From NCBI GenBank assembly GCA_040218145.1, contig JAVJQK010000127.1, positions 62,001 through 126,000 of the forward strand: a DNA stretch of 64,000 nt, given 5' to 3'. The position numbers were made by a program, and so were the translations under genes. Below are positions 50,666 to 59,968 of this stretch, in pieces (position 1 is the stretch's first letter; the number at the start of each line of letters is the position of its first letter). The notes below the pieces were generated by a model, which searched no databases, was not told the DNA's origin, and saw only the letters and a program-made list of their open reading frames with translations. Origin of the DNA: Sandaracinaceae bacterium (GTDB lineage: Bacteria; Myxococcota_A; Polyangia; Polyangiales; Sandaracinaceae).

Positions 50666-51797
50666 GGGCCTCTTGAAGACGAAGAAGAAGAAGTCCGGCG
50701 GCGACGCCTCCACCTCGCTCTTGCGCCTCCCGATGGAGCGGCGCTTTGCGCACGAGCTCGAAGCGCTGGAGGCCGAGGAGGGGCCCAGGCCGCCTGGCTG
50801 GCGCATGTCCCCGCGCGCGGTCCGCACCTTCATCGTCGGAGGCGAGGCGGGCGGTGTCGAGGTGCGCACGAAGTACTACGGAGCGCCCACGCTCGTGGAC
50901 CGCTGCATCGTCACCCTGATGAGCAACCGAGCGCTCCTGCTCGTGGGCGAGCCGGGGACGGCGAAGACCATGCTCTCCGAGCTCCTCTCGGCGGCGATCA
51001 GCGGGACGAGCCAGAACACCGTGCAAGGCAGCGCGGGCACGACCGAAGACCACATCAAGTACAGCTGGAACTACGCGATGCTGCTCGCGAAGGGGCCGTC
51101 GCGGGAGGCGCTCGTCCCGTCGCCGGTGTACCGCGGGCTCGAGCAAGGCCAGCTGGTGCGCTTCGAGGAGGTGACGCGCTGCCCGCCGGAGATCCAGGAC
51201 GCGCTCATCAGTGTGCTCAGCGACAAGGTCATCCAGGTGCCGGAGCTCGGTGACGACGCGAGCGTGTACGCGACGCGCGGCTTCAACGTCATCGCGACGG
51301 CCAACCTGCGAGACCGCGGCGTGCACGAGATGTCGAGCGCCCTGAAGCGGCGCTTCAACTTCGAGCTGGTCCCGCCGATCGCCAGCCTCGAGCTCGAGGT
51401 CCGGCTCGTGCGCGAGCAGACGGAGGAGCTCCTGCGCGAGTCGGAGGTGGAGGCGACGCTCCCCGAGGACGTGGTGGGCTTGCTCGTGACGAGCTTTCAG
51501 GAGCTGCGGAGCGGCAAGAGCGGGGACGGGAGACCGATCGACAAGCCGTCGACCGTGATGTCGACGGCGGAGGCGGTGGCGGTCGCCTTCGCGTCGGCTC
51601 TCGATGCGGCCTGGTTCGGCGATGGCACGCTCACGCCCGAGCACCTCGTGCGCCACCTCCGCGGCACCGTCACCAAGGACGGCGACCGCGATCAGGAGAA
51701 GGTCCGTCAGTACTTCGACGTGATCGTGAAGGCGCGCGGCAAGAAGGATCCCCTCTGGAAGCGCCTGTACGCTGCGCGCGATCAGCTCGACGAATGA
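50652..51797 (+). CDS. MoxR-family AAA+ ATPase (YehL-like)
   Basis: 381 residues from GTG 50652, or 374 from TTG 50673, which has a GAGGG seven nt upstream; the choice is open. Walker A GEPGTAKT is at 99-106, Walker B LVRFEEV at 168-174, where the usual Asp-Glu is Glu-Glu, sensor 1 in NVIATANLRD and an Arg-finger candidate in SSALKRRFNF. The 'GSAGTTEDHIKY' insert is typical of the group. Paired with a VWA protein two genes on, the usual MoxR-VWA partnership used to remodel or activate protein complexes. Last codons overlap the DUF5682 start (ATGA). Confidence 0.9.
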   Translation: MCPGEGLLKTKKKKSGGDASTSLLRLPMERRFAHELEALEAEEGPRPPGWRMSPRAVRTFIVGGEAGGVEVRTKYYGAPTLVDRCIVTLMSNRALLLVGEPGTAKTMLSELLSAAISGTSQNTVQGSAGTTEDHIKYSWNYAMLLAKGPSREALVPSPVYRGLEQGQLVRFEEVTRCPPEIQDALISVLSDKVIQVPELGDDASVYATRGFNVIATANLRDRGVHEMSSALKRRFNFELVPPIASLELEVRLVREQTEELLRESEVEATLPEDVVGLLVTSFQELRSGKSGDGRPIDKPSTVMSTAEAVAVAFASALDAAWFGDGTLTPEHLVRHLRGTVTKDGDRDQEKVRQYFDVIVKARGKKDPLWKRLYAARDQLDE

Positions 51798-54085
51798 ACG
51801 AGACCGAAGCGAGCGTGGCCGCGCTGAAGGCGGCCCTCGACGGGTCGCCCGTGACCTTCTTCGGCGTGCGTCACCACAGCCCGGTCTGCGCCCGCGGCGT
51901 GCGCGACTGGATCCGCGCGCGTCGACCCGCCGCAGTGCTCGTGGAGGCGCCGGCCGACGCGGAGGCGTCGATCCCGCTCCTCCTCGACGAGGCCACGGTC
52001 GCACCCGTCGCCCTCTACCTGCCGGCCGAGCGCGCGGCCGCCTACTATCCGCTCTGCGACTACTCTCCCGAGCTGGTCGCGCTGCGCGAGGGGCGGGCGG
52101 TCGGCGCGCAGCTCGGCTTCATCGACCTGCCGTACGCGCACCGCGCCCTCGGGCCACAGTCCCGACCCGTGTCGGCGCAGGACGAGGCGCACCTGGCCCG
52201 GAGCCGGTACGTGGCCGAGCTCGCCGCCCGCACCGGGTGTCGTGACCTCGACGAGCTCTGGGACCATCTCTTCGAGGAGGGCGCGCGGGCGCTCGATCCG
52301 GACGGGCTGCGGTGGCGCGTGGCCGTGTGGTGCCATCTCGCGCGCCTCGAGTACACGGACGCGGCGCTGGAAGCGGATGGGACGCTGGCGCGTGAGCGCG
52401 CGATGGCCTGGCACGTACGGCGGGCGATGGCGGCGCACCCGGGGGCGGAGATCCTCGTCGTGACGGGCGGCTTCCACGCCGTGCAGCTGCCCCATCTGAT
52501 GGACGCGCCCCTCGAGCCGCCGCCGGGAGGGGAGGGTGAGCACTACGTCATCCCCTACGGGTTCGCGCAGCTCGACGCGCTCGACGGCTATGCCTCGGGC
52601 GTGCCCGCGCCGGCGTTCTATCAACGGGTGTGGGAAGACCGCGCGGACGTCGCGGACCTCGTGGTCGAGGTCGGCCGCGAAGCCCGAGCGCGCGGCATGG
52701 CGGGCGCGGTCTCGGTCGCGGACGAGCTGGCCGCGGCGACGCAGGCGCGGCAGCTGGCTGCGCTCCGCGGGCACGCACATCCGACCCGCGAGGACGTGCG
52801 CGACGCGCTCCGAAGCTGCTTCGTCAAGGGTGAGGCCGACGGGATCATGGGGCTCGCGCGCGAGCTCTTCGCCGGCGACCGGGTAGGGCAGGTCCCGGCC
52901 TCGGCGGGGGTGCCGCCGCTGGTCGCAGACTTTCGAAGGCGCGCGGAGGCGTGCAAGCTCGAGCGGACGAGCACGCGCAGGCAGGCCGTCGTGCTCGAGA
53001 TCTATCGCAAGGGATCGCACCGCACGACGAGCCGGCTGCTGCACGCGCTCGATCTCCTCACCGTTCCCTACGCGGCGATGATCGACGGCCCCGATTTCAT
53101 CCGCGGCGTCGGTCTCGAGCGCCGCCGCGAGCGCTGGGAGCTCTACTGGACGCCGGCCGTGGAGGCGACGCTGATCGATCTCGCGCACACCGGCGGCACG
53201 CTCGAAGAGGCGTGCTGGGCTCGACTCCAGACGAAGCTCGCGGACGCCGAGGAGGCAGGCATGGGAGGCAGCCTCGCCGCCGCTACGCGACTGCTCGCCG
53301 AGGCGTGCCGCGTGGGTCTCGGGGACCGGCGCGCGTTGCTGCTCGATATCGTCGAGCGAGCGGCGCGGGAGGACGGCGGGGTGCCCTCTCTCGTGGCGGG
53401 GCTGCGTCAGATCGACCGCCTCGTCCGGGCGGGAGGCTCGCTCGACACCCGGGGCCTCGAGACCCTGCCCGAGCTGCGCGCCGTCGCCTACCGGCGCGTC
53501 TGCCTGGAGCTTCGGCAGCTCTCGAACCTGAATCCGACGGCGGCTGAGGAGGCGCTGGGCGCAGCGCTGACGCTACGCGAGCTGGTTCGTGAGTCCCCAG
53601 AGGTCTTCGCGCTCGCCCTCTTCGACGACGCGCTCGCCGCGATCACCGGGCGCGACCTCCCCGCGGTGCTCCGCGGCGGGGCGTGGGGCGTGCGCTTCTC
53701 GCTCGGGTCGGTGGACGAGCCGGAGCTCGCGGAGGCCCTCCGAGGGGCGGTCGACGGTGCGACCGACGCGCAGACGCGGGTGGCGTTCGTACGGGGGCTG
53801 CTCGTCGCGGCGAGGGACACAGCGTGGCGGCTGCCCGCGTTCATCGAGACGCTCGACGCGACCTTCGCGGAGTGGGACGGTGACACCTTCCTGCGCAGCC
53901 TGCCGGAGCTGCGCCTCGCGTTCGCGGAGCTGACCCCGCGCGAGATCGACCGCGTGGCGGAGGCGGTGGCGGCGCTCGGGCACGAGGACCTCGGTGGCCT
54001 CGTGATGATGGACGTGGCCGAAGGCGAGGTCGCCTTCAACACGCGGGTCGAGCAGGTCGCGACCGCCGCGCTGGAGGCGACATGA
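51794..54085 (+). CDS. DUF5682 family protein (YehM-like)
   Basis: 763 residues, much like E. coli YehM in length. It starts with VTFFGVRHHSPVCARGV and then PAAVLVEAPADAEAS, the DUF5682 signature. The His and Glu placement recalls TraB/EreA/ChaN-type enzymes, so a hydrolase activity is possible, but this is an inference. VVTGGFHAVQLP (about 219-230) would carry the next conserved His. The C-terminal half is helical. Cytoplasmic. Overlaps the genes on both sides by four bases, so it is made with the MoxR and VWA proteins. Confidence 0.85.
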   Translation: MNETEASVAALKAALDGSPVTFFGVRHHSPVCARGVRDWIRARRPAAVLVEAPADAEASIPLLLDEATVAPVALYLPAERAAAYYPLCDYSPELVALREGRAVGAQLGFIDLPYAHRALGPQSRPVSAQDEAHLARSRYVAELAARTGCRDLDELWDHLFEEGARALDPDGLRWRVAVWCHLARLEYTDAALEADGTLARERAMAWHVRRAMAAHPGAEILVVTGGFHAVQLPHLMDAPLEPPPGGEGEHYVIPYGFAQLDALDGYASGVPAPAFYQRVWEDRADVADLVVEVGREARARGMAGAVSVADELAAATQARQLAALRGHAHPTREDVRDALRSCFVKGEADGIMGLARELFAGDRVGQVPASAGVPPLVADFRRRAEACKLERTSTRRQAVVLEIYRKGSHRTTSRLLHALDLLTVPYAAMIDGPDFIRGVGLERRRERWELYWTPAVEATLIDLAHTGGTLEEACWARLQTKLADAEEAGMGGSLAAATRLLAEACRVGLGDRRALLLDIVERAAREDGGVPSLVAGLRQIDRLVRAGGSLDTRGLETLPELRAVAYRRVCLELRQLSNLNPTAAEEALGAALTLRELVRESPEVFALALFDDALAAITGRDLPAVLRGGAWGVRFSLGSVDEPELAEALRGAVDGATDAQTRVAFVRGLLVAARDTAWRLPAFIETLDATFAEWDGDTFLRSLPELRLAFAELTPREIDRVAEAVAALGHEDLGGLVMMDVAEGEVAFNTRVEQVATAALEAT

Positions 54086-55215
54086 GCGACGAGCGGCGCG
54101 CGCGCTGGCGGCTCGTGCTGGGGCGCTACGCCAAGCGACACCTGCCTGACGATGTGCTCTCGGCCACCGACGCGCGCGCGGGGCGGGCCCTCGACTACCT
54201 CTACGGTCGCGAGGGAGCCGGGCGTGGAGAGCTGCAGGCGGTCGGCGCGGATGGACGAGGAGGGGGCCTCGAACCGAGCGCGCTGACGATTCCGAGGTGG
54301 ATCGCGGAGGTGCGCGACCTGTTCCCGACCGACACCGTGCAACGCATCCAGCAGCACGCGCTCGAGCGGTACCGCCTCACCGGGTTGCTCGACGACCCCG
54401 AGACGTTGCGCGACGTGCGACCGAGCGTGGAGCTGCTCCAGACCCTCCTGGCCCTCAAGGATGACGCGAAGCCGGCGGTGCTGGCGCAGATCCGTCGCCT
54501 GGTCGATCGCGTCGTGGAGGAGCTCACCGAGCGGCTCTCTCGCGAGGTGCGCCAGGCGTTCTCGGGTCGGATCGACCGCTTCCGCAAGAGCCCTCTGAAG
54601 GTCGCCCAGAACTTCGACGCGCACCGCACCATCCGCGAGAACCTGAGGCGCTGGGATCCGGAGACGCAGCGGCTCCTGGTCGAGGCGCCCCGTTTCTTCG
54701 CCCGCGTGCGACGCGAGCTCCCCTGGCACGTGATCCTCTGCGTCGACCAGAGCGGGAGCATGGCGCCCTCCATCATCTACGCGGCGGTGATGGCGGGCAT
54801 CTTCGCGAAGCTCCCGGCTCTGCGCGTGAAGCTCGTGCTCTTCGACACCTCCGTCGTGGATCTGAGCGAGCAAGTCGACGATCCGACGAGCGTCATCCTC
54901 GGCGTGCAGCTCGGCGGCGGGACCAACATCGGCCAGGCCCTTCGCTACTGCGAGACGCTGGTCGAGGACCCACGCCGCACCGTGCTGGTGCTCGTGAGCG
55001 ACTTCGAGGAGGGCGGCTCGCCGCGGACCCTCCTGACGATCACGGCGCGCCTCGCGTCCGAAGGCGTCCGCCTCCTCGGCCTCGCGGCTCTGGATGAGGA
55101 GGGCACGCCGTTCTTCGATCACGGGATGGCGGAGCGGCTGGCCGCGGTGGGTATGGAGGTAGCGGCCATCACGCCACGACAGCTCGGACGGTGGCTGGCA
55201 GAGGTAGTGCGGTGA
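54082..55215 (+). CDS. VWA domain protein with intact MIDAS (YehP-like)
   Basis: 377 residues. The first 210 are helical. The C-terminal VWA domain has the full metal-ion site: DQSGS (222-226), Thr281 in LGGGTNIGQAL and Asp307 in VLVSDFEEGG, so Mg2+-dependent ligand binding is expected. CoxE-like VWA proteins act as substrate adaptors for MoxR ATPases. Cytoplasmic. ATG overlaps the DUF5682 stop; the stop overlaps the GTG of the SWIM gene (GTGA). Confidence 0.9.
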   Translation: MSDERRARWRLVLGRYAKRHLPDDVLSATDARAGRALDYLYGREGAGRGELQAVGADGRGGGLEPSALTIPRWIAEVRDLFPTDTVQRIQQHALERYRLTGLLDDPETLRDVRPSVELLQTLLALKDDAKPAVLAQIRRLVDRVVEELTERLSREVRQAFSGRIDRFRKSPLKVAQNFDAHRTIRENLRRWDPETQRLLVEAPRFFARVRRELPWHVILCVDQSGSMAPSIIYAAVMAGIFAKLPALRVKLVLFDTSVVDLSEQVDDPTSVILGVQLGGGTNIGQALRYCETLVEDPRRTVLVLVSDFEEGGSPRTLLTITARLASEGVRLLGLAALDEEGTPFFDHGMAERLAAVGMEVAAITPRQLGRWLAEVVR

Positions 55216-57260
55216 GCCTCAAACGCTCGCTCGAGGCGTACGACGAGGCCGCGCTCGCGACGCTCGCGAACAAGGGGCTCGTGCGCCGCGCGAAGAAGGA
55301 CCTCGAGCGGGGAGTCGTCGAGGAGGTCTCGATCGTCGAGGAGGAGGCGCGCGTGGCGCTCGACGGGCAGACCGTCACCCTCGACGCGCGCGGGCCCAGC
55401 CACGCTCGCTGTAGCTGTCCGGCGGCGGGCAGCTGTCGTCACATCTTGGCGGCCGTGCTCTGTCTCCGAGAGCGCTTCGCGTCGGAGACCGGGGGGGAAG
55501 AGACCGCGGGTGAAGGTCAGCTCGCGCTCGAGTTGCTCGCCCACCCGCTCGAGGCCGTGGTGAAGTGGGCGGGCGTGCGTGCGATGAAGAGCGCGGCCAG
55601 GATGGCGCGCCTCGACGTCTCCGAGATCGAGGAAGGCGCGTCGGTTCACGTCACTTTTCGCGATGGTCGCGAGGTGCGGTTCCTGGAGGGCGCGGGCCTC
55701 GACGACGCCCTCTACAAAGGCGCGAGCAGCCGGCGCGTCGCGTCCGTGGCGAGCGCACTGCTGGCGCTCCGGGCGCGCCACGGTCTCGCGGTGCCGGGCG
55801 CGGACGGACCCGAGGCGCTGCCCATGGTTTCCGGCGCCTTGCGCAGCCGCGCGGAGTGCGTCGCGACGGCGCGAGAGCGCTGCGCGCGGCTGATGGAGCT
55901 CGGTCTCGGCCGCCGCTCCGATACGAGCACCGACGGGCTGATCACGCTGTCGCTCTCCTGCGTGGCCGCGAACCTGCCGCGCCTCGCCGGCGCGCTGCGC
56001 GAGTGCGCGCGTGAGCTGCACCGGCTCGGCGCGCGGCAGCCCGACGCAGATTCCGCGCGCGCGTTCGACCGGATCGCCGCAGCCGACGCGTTGGCCCGCG
56101 CCCTCGACGTAGACACGCCGAGGGCGGATCTGATCGGCGTGCATCGGTCCGAGTACCACCCCCTGGGAGACGTCGAGTTGATGGGCCTGGGCGCGTGGCG
56201 CTTCGCATCCAGCCGCGGATACCGCGGCGTCACCGTCGCGTTCTTCTGTCCCGGCGATGGACGCGTTCGCACCTGGAGCGATGCGAGGCCTCAGGGGGTC
56301 GATCCGGCCTTCGACCCCGACGCTCGCTACCGCGGCGCGGCCTTGTGGGCAGGGCTGGGCCCACCGGCTCAGGCGTGTCGTCAGCGCTTCTCTCTCCGTG
56401 ATGCGCACGGCAATGAAGACGGCCGGCTCGGGGTCCGCGGCGGGACGGCGGCAGGCGCGGTGCGGGACAGCTCGCCGTTCGAGGTGGAGCTCGGCGATCG
56501 CGGTCACGGTTCCTGGGCGAGCCTGCGGTCGGCGGTCGCGAGGCACGTCCCGCTCGGCCTGCGTCGCGCGGCGGCCAACGACGCGCTCTACGTGTTGCGC
56601 GCCGTCGCGCTCGAGGCAGTGCGCTTCGACGAGATCCAGCAGGCGATGCTTGCAGACCTCGTCGACGCGGAGGGTGACGCCTTGACTCTGCACCTGAGCC
56701 ACGACCCCACCCACGAGCGTGCCGTCCGCTGGCTGGCCAGCAAGGCGCTGTCGAGCTTCCAGGGCCGGATGAGCTGGCTCGCTCGGGTTCAGCCCTACGG
56801 TGGCGCGCTGCGGGCGACGCCACTGGCGGTCTGGCTCGAGGACGGTCCAGCGCGCCTGATCAACCTCCACCTCGACGAGACCCCGGCCGAGAAGCTTCAG
56901 CTGCCTGCATGGAGACTCTGGCGGCAGGCGAGCAAGGCGGGGACCCGGACGCGACGTCTGCTCGTCGACAGGGCCGAGCGCGATCTGTCGCCTCCCCCGG
57001 CGTGGTCGGACGAGACCGAGCGCGCGGTGGATTGGCTCGAAGACGAGACGCTGGCCGCCGCTGAATCAGGTGTGGCGACGCGGCGCGATCCGGGGCGGCT
57101 CGAGGCCTCGATCGGCGAGCTGCGGCGCCGTGGGCTGACGCGGCTCGCAGAGCAGGGCGAGCGCTGGCGGACGGGCCGGACCGCTCCGGAGCTTCTCGCC
57201 CTCCGCTGGTCCATTGTCGTATATCGCCAGGCTGCTCTGCGCGTGGCGCTCGCCGACTGA
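55212..57260 (+). CDS. SWIM zinc-finger protein (YehQ-like)
   Basis: 682 residues from a GTG overlapping the VWA stop. Cys67, Cys69, Cys75 and His77 (RCSCPAAGSCRHILA) form the CxCx5CxH SWIM zinc finger, usually a nucleic-acid or protein-binding module. It is followed by a long alpha/beta region with no enzyme motif I can name. The equivalent gene in E. coli ends the same cluster. It is the last gene here, closed by a hairpin shared with the convergent barrel gene. Confidence 0.85.
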   Translation: MSLKRSLEAYDEAALATLANKGLVRRAKKDLERGVVEEVSIVEEEARVALDGQTVTLDARGPSHARCSCPAAGSCRHILAAVLCLRERFASETGGEETAGEGQLALELLAHPLEAVVKWAGVRAMKSAARMARLDVSEIEEGASVHVTFRDGREVRFLEGAGLDDALYKGASSRRVASVASALLALRARHGLAVPGADGPEALPMVSGALRSRAECVATARERCARLMELGLGRRSDTSTDGLITLSLSCVAANLPRLAGALRECARELHRLGARQPDADSARAFDRIAAADALARALDVDTPRADLIGVHRSEYHPLGDVELMGLGAWRFASSRGYRGVTVAFFCPGDGRVRTWSDARPQGVDPAFDPDARYRGAALWAGLGPPAQACRQRFSLRDAHGNEDGRLGVRGGTAAGAVRDSSPFEVELGDRGHGSWASLRSAVARHVPLGLRRAAANDALYVLRAVALEAVRFDEIQQAMLADLVDAEGDALTLHLSHDPTHERAVRWLASKALSSFQGRMSWLARVQPYGGALRATPLAVWLEDGPARLINLHLDETPAEKLQLPAWRLWRQASKAGTRTRRLLVDRAERDLSPPPAWSDETERAVDWLEDETLAAAESGVATRRDPGRLEASIGELRRRGLTRLAEQGERWRTGRTAPELLALRWSIVVYRQAALRVALAD

Positions 57261-57280
57261 TCCCGGAGACCGGTCGATCA
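57258..57280. terminator. Hairpin over both stop codons of a convergent pair
   Basis: TGATC-CCGG-AGA-CCGG-TC-GATCA: nine base pairs with a 2-nt bulge. The outer arms contain the TGA of the SWIM gene (57258-57260) and the stop of the convergent barrel gene (57278-57280). Likely the end of the six-gene operon in one direction and of the barrel gene in the other. Confidence 0.5.
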
Positions 57281-58060
57281 CCAGAGAATCGTCGTGCCCA
57301 TGCCGGCCGTCGGGGGCTCGCTCGCGTCTGTCACGCCCGCGTTGAACTGCGCGTCGACCTGGACGTTGGGGGCGACCATCCACATGAGGCCGCCGCCGAC
57401 CTGGATGGCGATGTCCGCTCGCTCGCTCGCGATGGCGTAGCCCTGCACGAACGCGCCGAGCACGTCGAGGAGCTGCCAGGTGAACTTCAGGCTGCCGCCG
57501 CCCTCGAAGTAGCGCACCGTCTCGCCGGTGGTCTCGTCGACGGTCACGCGCACGTGGGCCACGGCGTTCGGGGTGAGGGTGAGCGGGCCCCAGAAGCTCC
57601 AGTCGATGTTGAGGTCCGCGAACCAGCCCGCCTCGGCAGCTCCGAACCCGTCGGTGCCGAGGGGCAGGCTGACCTCCCACACCGAGCTGACGGCGAGTGT
57701 GTCGTGGAGCTGGCCGCCGATCTTGAAGCCGATGGAGGGATCGTCGACGCCGTAGCGGTCTCCGGTGTCCGGGAAGCGGCCGACCGCGTTCGGTCCGCGG
57801 ACGCGCGCTTCGAGCCAGTGGAAGACGCCGAAGCGCATGGAGAGGAGGGGGAGCGACCCTTCCGGGGTGTCCCCGAACGCGGCGGAGACCCCCAGCTCGG
57901 TGCTGAGGCGACCTTGCGCGGCGATCCCGGTGGTGTTCGCGAACCCGGGCCGGTCGGAGGTGAAGGTCGCGGGGAGCTCTCCGCCCGAATCCTGCGCGCT
58001 GGCCCACGCTGGCAGGAGCGTGAGGCAAGTCGCGAAAACGCAGTGAAATCGCATGCGCAT
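57278..58060 (-). CDS. Outer-membrane beta-barrel of the phenol-MetA type
   Basis: 260 residues from ATG 58060. Signal MRMRFHCVFATCLTLL..ASA, then FTSDRPGFANTTG, the starting motif of 'MetA pathway of phenol degradation' barrels, and alternating beta strands to the end (AGMGTTILW, with a terminal aromatic as in barrels). Likely a small transporter or channel in the outer membrane. An in-frame upstream start at 58171 is rejected because the signal peptide begins at 58060. Divergent from the PilZ gene. Confidence 0.75.
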   Translation of the reverse strand: MRMRFHCVFATCLTLLPAWASAQDSGGELPATFTSDRPGFANTTGIAAQGRLSTELGVSAAFGDTPEGSLPLLSMRFGVFHWLEARVRGPNAVGRFPDTGDRYGVDDPSIGFKIGGQLHDTLAVSSVWEVSLPLGTDGFGAAEAGWFADLNIDWSFWGPLTLTPNAVAHVRVTVDETTGETVRYFEGGGSLKFTWQLLDVLGAFVQGYAIASERADIAIQVGGGLMWMVAPNVQVDAQFNAGVTDASEPPTAGMGTTILW

Positions 58061-58148
58061 GGCTGGGGACACGCTACCACGGGCGCCAGGGAAGACTTCG
58101 GAAACGGGCGCGTATGCCTCCGACGTGAACCGCCACGGAGCAGCAGCC

Positions 58149-58871
58149 ATGTCCTTCGACGACACCTTCATCGGCTACGCCACTCACCCCGAGGACGACC
58201 GGACCGCCCGCGCGAAGTTTCCGCGCCCGGAAGACCGCACCTCGGTGGAGACGTTCCGCGAGGACCGCCCGAAGAGCGACGTGCGCGCCGTCATGCGGCG
58301 CGAAGATACCGACCGCACCATGTTCACGCAGGACATGCTCGACGAGCTGCGCACGAAGCTGCGCGAAGCGGAGGCTCGCGAGGCCTCCGGCGTCCGGCCC
58401 ACCCCGACGCCGCCCGCGCCGACGCTCCGCGCCGTGATCGCGCCGCCCGCCTACGACGCGCACGAGGTCGACCCGCTCGACGACCTCGAGCTGGACATCG
58501 AGATCGACGAGCCGAAGACCTTCGCGGAGCTCGAGCAGGTGCTGACCACGCTCCCCGAGCTCGAGGTCGCGCTCGCGCCGCAGTCGGACAGCAACTTCTA
58601 CGCGGGCTTCGACGAGTCCCACCCGACCGGCCTGTTCTTCGCCACCTACGGCACCATGGAGGTCGGCGAGCCCGTCTATCTGGACGTTTACATGCCGGCC
58701 GGGTACCGCTTCCGCACGCCCGCGGTGGTCGAGTGGGTGCGCCCGCCCGAGGCGGCCGAGCCGGGCCTGCCGGCCGGGATCGGCTTCCAGCTCTGCGGCC
58801 TCGACACGCGCATGCGTCGCCTCATCCGCACGTTCGCGCGGCACCGCAAGCCGATGTTCTACGTCGGTTGA
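58149..58871 (+). CDS. PilZ domain protein, myxobacterial type
   Basis: 240 residues from ATG 58149 (MSFDDTFIGYATH). The N-terminal 150 residues are charged and probably disordered, with acidic repeats (DPLDDLELDIEIDEP). The C-terminal PilZ-like domain runs about 155-240: GLFFATYGTMEVGEPVYLDV and then AVVEWVRPPEAAEPGLPAGIGFQL, matching PilZ variants common in Myxococcales. The usual RxxxR and D/NxSxxG c-di-GMP motifs are not clear, so it may not bind the messenger. Cytoplasmic signalling adaptor, by inference. Confidence 0.75.
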   Translation: MSFDDTFIGYATHPEDDRTARAKFPRPEDRTSVETFREDRPKSDVRAVMRREDTDRTMFTQDMLDELRTKLREAEAREASGVRPTPTPPAPTLRAVIAPPAYDAHEVDPLDDLELDIEIDEPKTFAELEQVLTTLPELEVALAPQSDSNFYAGFDESHPTGLFFATYGTMEVGEPVYLDVYMPAGYRFRTPAVVEWVRPPEAAEPGLPAGIGFQLCGLDTRMRRLIRTFARHRKPMFYVG

Positions 58872-58921
58872 AGCGCGCCATCCTCTGAAGCTGGCGCGCC
58901 AAGTGCATCGGGCTGCGCGCC

Positions 58922-59926
58922 ATGACTTCTTTGGCACGAATGGGCACGCTCTCCCTCTTGCTCGTCTCCGGCTGTAGCGGCTCGCACGCTCGCGGCGAAG
59001 GCGACGCGGAGGTCCGCCCGACGCGCGACGCCAGCGTCGCGGAGGACGCGAGTGTACGGACGGGCACCTGTCCGGCCTCCGTCCCCACGCCGGTCACGAG
59101 CGGAGTCGGACCCCGTCGCGGCGTGAGCGGCGAGGGGCCATGGCGCGGCTCGGTGGCGGGCGTCGACGCAGCGGGGCTCGATCTCGTCCTGGCCGGCGAG
59201 GAGGTGCGCTTCGCGTGGCGGGGCTCCACGCTGGATGGCATCACGGCCGGCGAGGACGCCGAGGTGCGGCGCGAAGGCGAGTGGCTCGTGCTCGAGACGG
59301 CGCGCGTGCAGCTCTGGGCGTTCCAGTACCACGCCTTCACTGGCAGTGACCTCGTGGGCTCCCCCCTCGCGTTCGAGGGTGGCCCGGCGATGCGGCTGGT
59401 CTCGGACTGCACTCGCAGCGACGGCAGCTCGGGGGGATGTGGGCAGCCGGCTTCGCTCATCACGCTCTACGCGCTCGAGCTCGAGGGGGACCCGCTGCGC
59501 GCGGACGAGAGCCGACGCAACGACGACCTCACGGTGTGGTTCGGCGGCGCGGCGCAGTATCCCGGCTACTCCAGCGAGTCCGAGCCGGGCATGTTCTGCG
59601 TCGTCGAGGCGGACTTCCAGGCCGCCATCACGGTGCGCGTGGACCGGGGTCGGCCCGACCGATGCGACGAGATCTTCGACGACTACACGGCGATGGTGGA
59701 GGACCACCGCGGCTGCGAGAGCGACTCCGACTGCCAGGCCGTCTTCGGCCACTGCGGCGTGGGCCTGGGCGGGTGCTACTACGCGCTGAACGTGGACCTC
59801 TCGAGCACCCTGGACACGCTCGCTGGAGAGTTCGACGCGCTCGGCTGCACGACCGCGGTCTGCGACTGCGCGCCGCCCCCGGAGAGCCTGTTCTGCGACG
59901 CCGGCCAGTGCGCCTTCGCGCCCTGA
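58922..59926 (+). CDS. Cys-rich lipoprotein, unknown function
   Basis: 334 residues. Signal ends LLLVSGC (Cys18), then an Asp/Ala/Arg-rich linker. A beta-rich domain spans about 70-215 and a Cys-rich end about 225-334 has CESDSDCQAVFGHCGVGLGG and CDCAPPPESLFCDAGQC, a pattern seen in myxobacterial surface lipoproteins with several disulfides. No enzyme motif. 42 bp before the MopE-like gene on the same strand. Confidence 0.65.
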   Translation: MTSLARMGTLSLLLVSGCSGSHARGEGDAEVRPTRDASVAEDASVRTGTCPASVPTPVTSGVGPRRGVSGEGPWRGSVAGVDAAGLDLVLAGEEVRFAWRGSTLDGITAGEDAEVRREGEWLVLETARVQLWAFQYHAFTGSDLVGSPLAFEGGPAMRLVSDCTRSDGSSGGCGQPASLITLYALELEGDPLRADESRRNDDLTVWFGGAAQYPGYSSESEPGMFCVVEADFQAAITVRVDRGRPDRCDEIFDDYTAMVEDHRGCESDSDCQAVFGHCGVGLGGCYYALNVDLSSTLDTLAGEFDALGCTTAVCDCAPPPESLFCDAGQCAFAP

Positions 59927-59968
59927 GCGGGTCGAACACCGATCCGGGCGTCGTGGCATGATCGCGCC

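Noticed and set aside
47906-50869. A 987-codon minus-strand open frame
   Set aside because: Shadow of the second DUF4132 gene, extending across the MoxR start.
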